DNA from: Tubiluchus corallicola | Lineage: Eukaryota; Priapulida; Priapulimorpha; Priapulimorphida; Tubiluchidae | Assembly: GCA_030141605.1 (NCBI GenBank) | Contig: JAQGDQ010000222.1 | Coordinates: 248,001 to 312,000, forward strand | Length of the DNA: 64,000 nt | Direction of reading: 5' to 3' | In this document: piece after piece, positions 57,537 through 64,000 of the stretch | Layout: the number at the start of each line of letters is the position of its first letter | How positions within the stretch are numbered: position 1 is the first letter of the stretch | The notes under the pieces: generated by a model | Database searches by the model: none | Told to the model about the DNA's origin: nothing | What the model saw: the letters and a program-made list of their open reading frames with translations, nothing else | Position numbers and translations under genes: made by a program

Positions 57537-60500
57537 CTATATTGTATCACAGTTAATCCTAGTTGTTTCACTTGCTTCCTGTCTTCTCAAAGCTGCTCTC
57601 AGTTTCGATAATTCCTGAGTTAGCCCGCTTATCTGTTGGGTCAGGTGATTTTCTCTGTCCATAAACTCTTTAATATCTCTCTGCCATGCCTGAAATTTGA
57701 TATCATCTTTATTGATAAAATAATTAAAACACAAATAAAAATATTTATTATTAATCAGTATGCTAGTTCAATATACCATGACAACAAATGGATCAAATGA
57801 AGCGGTGGTTGTGAAATTATACATATATATTTAAAGATGCATGAAATTGCATAATTCACGTATATACAATGTTGTAAATCATATTGCTGGGGAAGTTAAT
57901 AATTATCTACTGAAACTTCTTTAATATGAAATCTGATCATCCTTGTGCTAATTTCATTGCCCTTAAAGGAAGACAAAATGATTTTTCATATACTATACCA
58001 ATTTCAAGTCCGATAAAAAGTTTATATTTTAACACAATTAATACTGCAAAAGCGCTTCTGATAATTAAATAATAGATTAAAAACGGCGGACGATCTCACT
58101 ACTGATGACATCACAAACGAACATAATTTTTAGCATCAAAAATATTCCACGAGCGTGTTGCACGTGTTTGCGAAAGCGAAAACTGAAGTACAGTGCTATT
58201 GTAAGATATTCAGTGTATTGTACTAAAACTAGACAAGTTTTAAGATAAAAATTCATATTTCAAATTGACCGCTGTGCACATGCATGAGCTGTCGAACGCG
58301 TGTAGCTCATAACAAACTAACACATCTGAACTGAAAGCTACAGCACCTGTTTTTTGTGCAATGCGTTTCCGAAATGCAGGCACTAGTACCCGTCTGACTA
58401 GAGAATGGCAAAATCCATATAACAGCGAAAAACTAGTGGCGCGCACGTGAAATTGTGTTTGTCTGGTAATAATTTTTTCACATAAGTCATTTTTCCATTA
58501 TTTTAAAGAGCAGATTGTTTTAATCTACCGGTTTTGCTTTAAGTTTATTAACATGGTTTTTGTAGCAATTATACTTACAGCATTTTGTTTAATAAGGTCT
58601 ACTTTTTCATTTTTCAGTCTGTTCACTTCTTCTTGTACGACATCTAATTGTCTCTCTAACTTGTTGCTTTCATTGCAATACACTGGTCTGGTTAATTCCA
58701 CAGATGCCATACTCTCCTAAAAACATCTCTTCTTTAAAAACCTTACCGAATACCATTCAAAGTTGCCTCTGTTAATTTAAATAGTTATCAATTTCTGTCA
58801 TTACAGGAAGCAACAATTATATTAAGCTTATAGACGTCTTCGAAAAATACCTAAAAATGGCCCGTTAAGTAAAACACATTTAAGTAGATGGCAATACAAA
58901 CTCATTAATTCAATAAAATTCTAAATTTCCATTTCCATAACTCGCCAAAAAAGTAGATGATCTTCTGCCTTTGGATAACTAATACGATCACACGATCCCA
59001 ACCAATCACTTGCAAATTTTTAGATTTAATCTAGATGACAGAAAAACAAACATGATATGTTGCTTGTTAACATATATGAAAGAAAAACTTAAAAGAGGGG
59101 GAAGCAACAAAAAATCAATGAATTGTTAAGCTATTCTAAAAGAGGAATTTAAGGGACATGTTTTTATGTCATTGTTACAACTCATACTAAGAAAAAAGTC
59201 ACATTCGCTACTCATTCTCGAAAAACGTTTTTTTTCTATTTTTACGAGATTTCTCTAGTTGAAAAGTGAATACCAGCACCAACACGTAGAGAGATAACAT
59301 CGTTTAGTTGCCAGACGTTTCACAAAAGCAAACATGGTTTGATGCATGTATAAGTACAAAATTATAGTAACTTAAGTAACATTAGTAGTGACAACAAAAA
59401 TCATAACAAAAGTATATTAATTCTTTTGTAGCCACAATTAATGTCACTTAAGCTTTTGTAATTTTGTACTTATACATGCATGCTTCAAACATTGCTCCTA
59501 TGAATATGGCATTAGTATGAATGTTAAAACGTTAGGCAAATAAAAATAAAATCTCTCTACATGTGGGAGCTGAGCTGGCATTTGCTTTTCTAGTAAAGAT
59601 TCGTTTCCTCAATCGCAAATCTTTTCTCTAGTTCTGCCTAACAGCCATTACTGACTATCACCAATATCCTTGGAAATGTGAAATCGGAAAGTTGAATTAT
59701 TCCCTGCTCATATTTCAAGTACATCTCTCACTTATATTTATATATTGACCGGCAATTGTTAAATGTTGCTTTTCTCCTTTAAATTTTACTAGTTGAAATG
59801 ACTAGACTGACTTGAACTGACTACAAGTATTACATACCAGTCCAGTATCAGAGTCTTCTTGGTGATTCCCACTATAATCATCTTCTGATGTAATACTGCT
59901 TGTGGAATTGGACCTTGTCCTGTTTCGACTCCTGGCTTTTGTGCCTGTCATGTCTGGGCTGGACAAAGGGGTAGACTGTACGCTGTCTTCGCCGAGGATA
60001 CGTGCATTTAGCTGTTTTTGTCTGTCCTTCTTCAAAAAGTACTTGAAGAGAAATAAAATACAACTTAAGAAGGTAGCAATTCAAACTCATTAAAATTCTA
60101 TCGATTTTCCTAACAGTTCTATGTTAAAAGCTCATTATTTTTGTGCTGTCAGTCATTTGACTTTATGCACATTGTGGCAACCAAGATTGTCTTTCTGTTG
60201 ATATTTTCGATTGAGTTCTTGAAAGACCTCTGCCTTTGATTTCTATTATGATCCAGGGTCATCACTTTATCTCTTTTTATTTTCTCTGTTTTTTAGTCAT
60301 TTTATTCTTGTTAACTATTCACATTTGAATCACGAACTTTGAGTATAATTATTTATTGTAAAGAAAATAAGAAAACTTTTTTGTTTATAAATTAAACTAC
60401 CAATCCGATAGCAGTAATCCTAAAAGTTTTCAAATCAACTTTCATACCGAATATTCAGTAAGTGGAGAAGAAGCTCCACTGTAGGTTTCTGGAGAAAGTG

Positions 60501-63500
60501 TTAATGACTTTCTGACAGACTTGTCACTTGACTGTCCTCTGCTTTTGCTACCACTGACTGCCTTACGCAAAGTGTCAAATAAAGACGTCCTTTCCGGATC
60601 TGGGCTTTGACCACCATTGTCCATGGCAATGGAAAACAGACCTTCTGTTTTGGACTTGAGGTCTTCATATAATGCTTCCAGGAGGCATGAACGTGTTCTA
60701 GCCTAAAACATTTGTCTTAATAAATTTAAAGTGTTACACAGTGCTTAAAATGATATATGTGATCTAGATATGTGATAATAAGCAGCTGATAAAACAAATT
60801 ATCTTGCTTTTAGCAACATACACAGCATTTGTTTGTTTTCTGTTTGTTTGATTTGTTTAGTTTTCTGTTTGTATGCTTGTATGTTTTTTTGCATGTGTGT
60901 CTGTTTGCTTATTTGTATGCGTGTATATATGTATGTTTGTATGTTTGTTTGTTTGTTTGCTTGTTTGTTTGTTTGTTTGTTTGTTTGTATATACTTACCT
61001 GTAATTTGGCAAATTTCTCTGCTTTGTAGCAAGCATTTTCTGCGTTGATCAGTTTGGTCAGCAAAAAATTTCGAAATTCTGTTCCTTTGTTAAATATAGC
61101 TGGGTGGGGCAACGTAGGCCCAAAGAATGAGACATCCTCTCTTGCTGCGACAGCCACCTACAGAATTCGATTAGATTTAGATTTAAATAATTAAGAGTTG
61201 TAGACTCAATTAGCACTAACAAATCTATAACAAGCTATAATTGCGTTATTCAGAAACCAGACCGTAAAAACAATGACGACATACGTTAGTAATTTATACC
61301 CAATGATATACACTTCTACGTTAATAACTGACCACGGAAGTTAACAATATAGTGTTATACACCAATTTTGAAACGATAATCAATTAAGAACTGACACGAT
61401 GTGTGGTTTTAGTTTGGGGCTCTACTTATAGATATTGTATTCCACTAATTACATACGACAAACTTAGAAATATAGACCGATTTGATAAACAATAGCCAAA
61501 AAACTATGCAAATGATAATAAAGAAACAGACGGTTTGTGACAAGCAATAATTTCAATATGAACTAACACATATGAACTGAAAGGTACAGCACCTGTTTTT
61601 GTGCAATGCGTTTCCGAAATGCAGGCACTAGTACCTGTCTAACTAGAGAATGGCGAAATGCACGTAAGAGCGAAGAACTAGTGGCGCGAACGAAGAAACG
61701 GATATATTGCTTAGCTGCTTCTCGAGATTGAAAAATAAGCCATTCGTTCGTTGTTTCCGTTAGATCTAATACCTCAGTAAAATTACGGCAGAAGTAACAC
61801 TTACTTTGTATTTTGTGTTTTCCGTGTTGGGATGGATTGGTTGTACAACAATAAATGCGTGTAGGAAGTGCGACGCAATCATATCCGGTATAAATGGAGT
61901 GTTTTCCTCTTGGAAAATTATCGCTACAATGTCATTTCCAATGTGTCTCTTTCGCTGCAACTATAGTATCAAATTGTGTTAGAATAAAATGATTCATACA
62001 TATGAATAAAGAGGTATTTGCAATTTAGTTTCAAAATTCTTTTCATGTGGATAGAAGTATATTCAACGAAGTATAATTGTCTATTAAATTAAATACCTAA
62101 AGTATAACCTGCCCCACTGTGTTCAACCAATTTACGGAAAAATGAAAAAATGTTAACTAACTCCTAAGTCGAATTATTTTAACACTGTCCTAAAAGCTAC
62201 TTGGTAAATGTCATTTAAAAAATGACAAACTATCAAGCACTTTAATTATATAATGTCCGCAGCATCTAAAATGAAGAATTGAATAATTCGGCGCTTTAGG
62301 CGTTTCACAGATTTACAGCGTGGTGAATTACGATACTTCTTTACAATGCCTGTTTATAAATATTTGGGAATTTGATAAAATGAGCGAAAATGAAGAAAAC
62401 AGAATCGCTCCAAATGCTCTGCAAAAATGAAGATTTATCTTTCGTGCAAACTGAGCGTTACAACTTTTTTGTCAGTTTTGACAAACTACAAGCTAAGCAG
62501 TAAATAACACGTTATCTGAGCTCCACAACGTTTTACTTAGTTAAATGTTTAAATATCAGGTAGAATGCTGGATGACTTGATCGGAACAATTTAGCGGAAA
62601 AATACCATTGAATGTCATTAATTTTTGTGCTCTTGCATTATTTTGAAGTCAGTGTTTTGGCATTATAAGATGAAACTATAAAACTGTTTCCGAAGAAGCA
62701 GTTGGAAACTCAGTTTTATTATGTGACCACTATGATTTGCAAGATTATCAAATTTGATTACATTGAATCGAAATGAAAACTGAACATTTCGCATCAAATC
62801 AATATAAATCAATTTGTTGTCATGTACAATTAATACAGATAAATAAAAATGAGGTTTTACCTGCTGACAATCGTTTTCATAATATGGCAACAATGTTGAG
62901 ACGTGAAACATTATTTCTCTCTTCTTGTATTTAATGTAGACCGACTCATCACCCGTCTGACCATGAACTGTATCCAGACCACCACGAAAACTGCAAAAGG
63001 TGACGACAAGTCAATGAAATAAAATTATTCCTATTTAAGCCCGGTCGTTAAGCCTTGGTGTTGACCTGCAACACTGTTGGGTCTGTCACTCACTGGGATG
63101 CAATCATGTTGCGGGAAATGCATACTGCTCAAGTAAAAGACACCGCCATCTTTGGCATGTATAAATGAAGCGCACTGATCCGCTCCAGCTATTCAACTTT
63201 TTTGGATTTTCCCTTTTTTTGAACTTTGATCTAGGTCGTTTCAGAACAGTAATTTAGTATCTCTCTTGTCCATTAAGAATGCACTCGCTTCAATATTCTT
63301 CAAGTCATCGAATTTTAAATGTTAAATAGACTATTGACCTGTGATCTTGACCTTTTATCCAAAAGATACTGTACAACTGATACAGTACAAACATTTAAGC
63401 TCTGCCGTTAGATATCTAATCTAAAAAAAATTGACCAAGCTGAATAAATAGTCACCATATTAAACGTTTTGTTTATTCAACCAATGTCACAGACTGTCCA

Positions 63501-64000
63501 TCAGAATTTGTCCACTCAATGATATTATAAGTTTAAAACTCTCTTCTCCCGCCATCGTCTACAGTTTAGCCATTTCACTGGATTATACAATTTTAGTTCA
63601 AGTCACAAATATCTGTGAAGGGATGATAATTGTTGGGCTGTTTTGTGGTTATTGCTGCAGCTAATATTGTTGTTATTGTTAGTGTACTTGTGGTTACTAT
63701 TGCTATTGTTGGTGCAGTTGCAACTGCTGTTGCCATTATCCTGATCACTGTCGCTGTCGCTGCTGCTGTTGTTTGAGTATTAATCACACTGTTGAAGTAC
63801 GATGTATGTGATAAGTAAATATATAACAGATAGCCGAATCGTAATTATTACCCCTGAAAATCTTTTAGCTTAACTCTGTCTCCCAACATGTGCAAAAACT
63901 CCTCCATTGCTGAACTATGATTAATGTTTCCAAAAAGTTCTTCTTCGGTTAACTGGCCCGCCCTCTGGTAGACGATACCAAACTTGAAGGTGTTGGTGAT
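57537..64000 (-). CDS. RAP1GAP: RAP1GAP-type Rap GTPase-activating protein, 3' part (5' partial)
   Basis: The protein stimulates GTP hydrolysis by Rap1. Exons in coding order: 63852-64000 (continues beyond the window), 62861-62990, 61805-61960, 60999-61157, 60448-60702, 59838-60041, 58579-58716 and 57537-57689. All phases fit. The RapGAP domain shows [50 protein letters not shown] and [18 protein letters not shown], the block holding the catalytic asparagine thumb. [22 protein letters not shown] and [20 protein letters not shown] follow. The next exons encode a Ser/Thr-rich, likely phosphorylated region ([15 protein letters not shown]). The last two exons encode a coiled coil ([34 protein letters not shown]) ending at TAG. 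A C-terminal coiled coil is more usual in the SIPA1/SPA1L branch, although domain sequence and exon content match RAP1GAP best. Confidence 0.93.
58327..58446 (+). repeat. Dispersed intronic repeat, copy 1
   Basis: This segment of about 120 bp contains GTGCAATGCGTTTCCGAAAT, then GCAGGCACTAGTACC and CTAGTGGCGCG. It recurs at 61572-61692 at about 90 percent identity. It is intronic and non-coding. Confidence 0.85.
59283..59565. mobile_element. MITE-like fold-back element
   Basis: The two halves are inverted copies. The outer ends read ACGTAGAGAGAT (59284-59295) and the complement of ATGTAGAGAGAT near 59551-59562. The middle arms GATGCATGTATAAGTACAAA (59341-59360) and their complement near 59460-59485 match closely. 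Total about 283 bp, no coding frame, in a RAP1GAP intron. No clear target duplication was identified. Confidence 0.65.
60826..60990. repeat. (TTTG)n-type tetranucleotide repeat
   Basis: GTTT/GTAT repeats become pure at about 60943-60987 and end 10 bp from the donor of the RAP1GAP exon at 60999. The Cys/Leu/Phe-rich and Lys/Gln/Thr-rich frames here are artefacts. Confidence 0.9.
61572..61692 (+). repeat. Dispersed intronic repeat, copy 2
   Basis: This copy matches 58327-58446 in the same orientation, with differences such as CCTGTCTAACT in place of CCCGTCTGACT. Both lie in introns of the same gene. Confidence 0.85.
63640..63775. repeat. Degenerate trinucleotide repeat (TTG/CTG/ATT type)
   Basis: GTTGTTATTGTTAG, TATTGCTATTGTTGG and CTGCTGCTGTTG-type units repeat imperfectly in a RAP1GAP intron. 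The Ala/Thr-rich minus-strand frame is an artefact. Confidence 0.8.

Noticed and set aside
60826-61048. Cys/Leu/Phe-rich membrane-like open frames
   Set aside because: Artefacts of the TTTG repeat and antisense to a real RAP1GAP exon.

Overview
The window is animal nuclear DNA. It is AT-rich, with multi-exon genes, GT-AG introns from about 50 nt to several kb, long CT and CA microsatellites, and a mixture of LINE, P-element/THAP, pogo-like, MITE-like and tRNA-derived repeats. The gene families (Cys-loop anion channel, NAGA/GLA glycosidase, NUBP1, SMYD5-like, RAP1GAP) are general metazoan ones. Short introns and AT-rich DNA suggest a compact invertebrate genome, perhaps a tunicate or other deuterostome, but the species cannot be fixed from sequence alone.

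Layout. (1) About 1-14.2 kb, plus strand: the 3' part of a GABA-A/glycine-like Cys-loop chloride channel subunit. Its extracellular loop-F/loop-C exon is present twice and its M1-M2 (pore) exon three times, followed by single M3 and M4 exons. (2) 17.7-27.2 kb, minus strand: an alpha-galactosidase/alpha-N-acetylgalactosaminidase of eight exons (420 codons including stop). It carries an out-of-order copy of one of its own exons, and its first intron holds a CR1-like LINE with an intact reverse transcriptase frame. (3) 27.5-31.3 kb: a repeat-rich divergent intergenic or first-intron region. (4) 31.3-40.0 kb, plus strand: NUBP1/Nbp35, the cytosolic Fe-S scaffold P-loop ATPase, missing only its first exon. 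One intron is GC-AG, and another contains a complete 3.35-kb P-element-like THAP transposon in antisense orientation with a frameshifted transposase. (5) 43.5-53.7 kb, minus strand: a nine-exon SMYD5-like SET/MYND protein with an added N-terminal TPR region and a second, C-terminal MYND finger. (6) 54.6-54.8 kb, minus strand: a lone candidate first exon for a secreted cysteine-containing protein. (7) 57.5-64.0 kb, minus strand: the 3' half of a RAP1GAP-type Rap GTPase activator with a C-terminal coiled coil, continuing beyond the window.

The standout is the channel gene. The copies within each cluster have identical lengths (147/147 nt and 215/215/215 nt) and phases, with inter-exon introns of only 53, 83 and 62 nt. 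The pore exon is not a multiple of three, so including two copies would break the frame. This is the layout of mutually exclusive splicing. It would give up to six subunits combining two ligand-site variants with three pore variants, and one pore variant changes the 2' and 6' pore-lining residues. The other genes look like unrelated housekeeping or signalling neighbours with no shared pathway.
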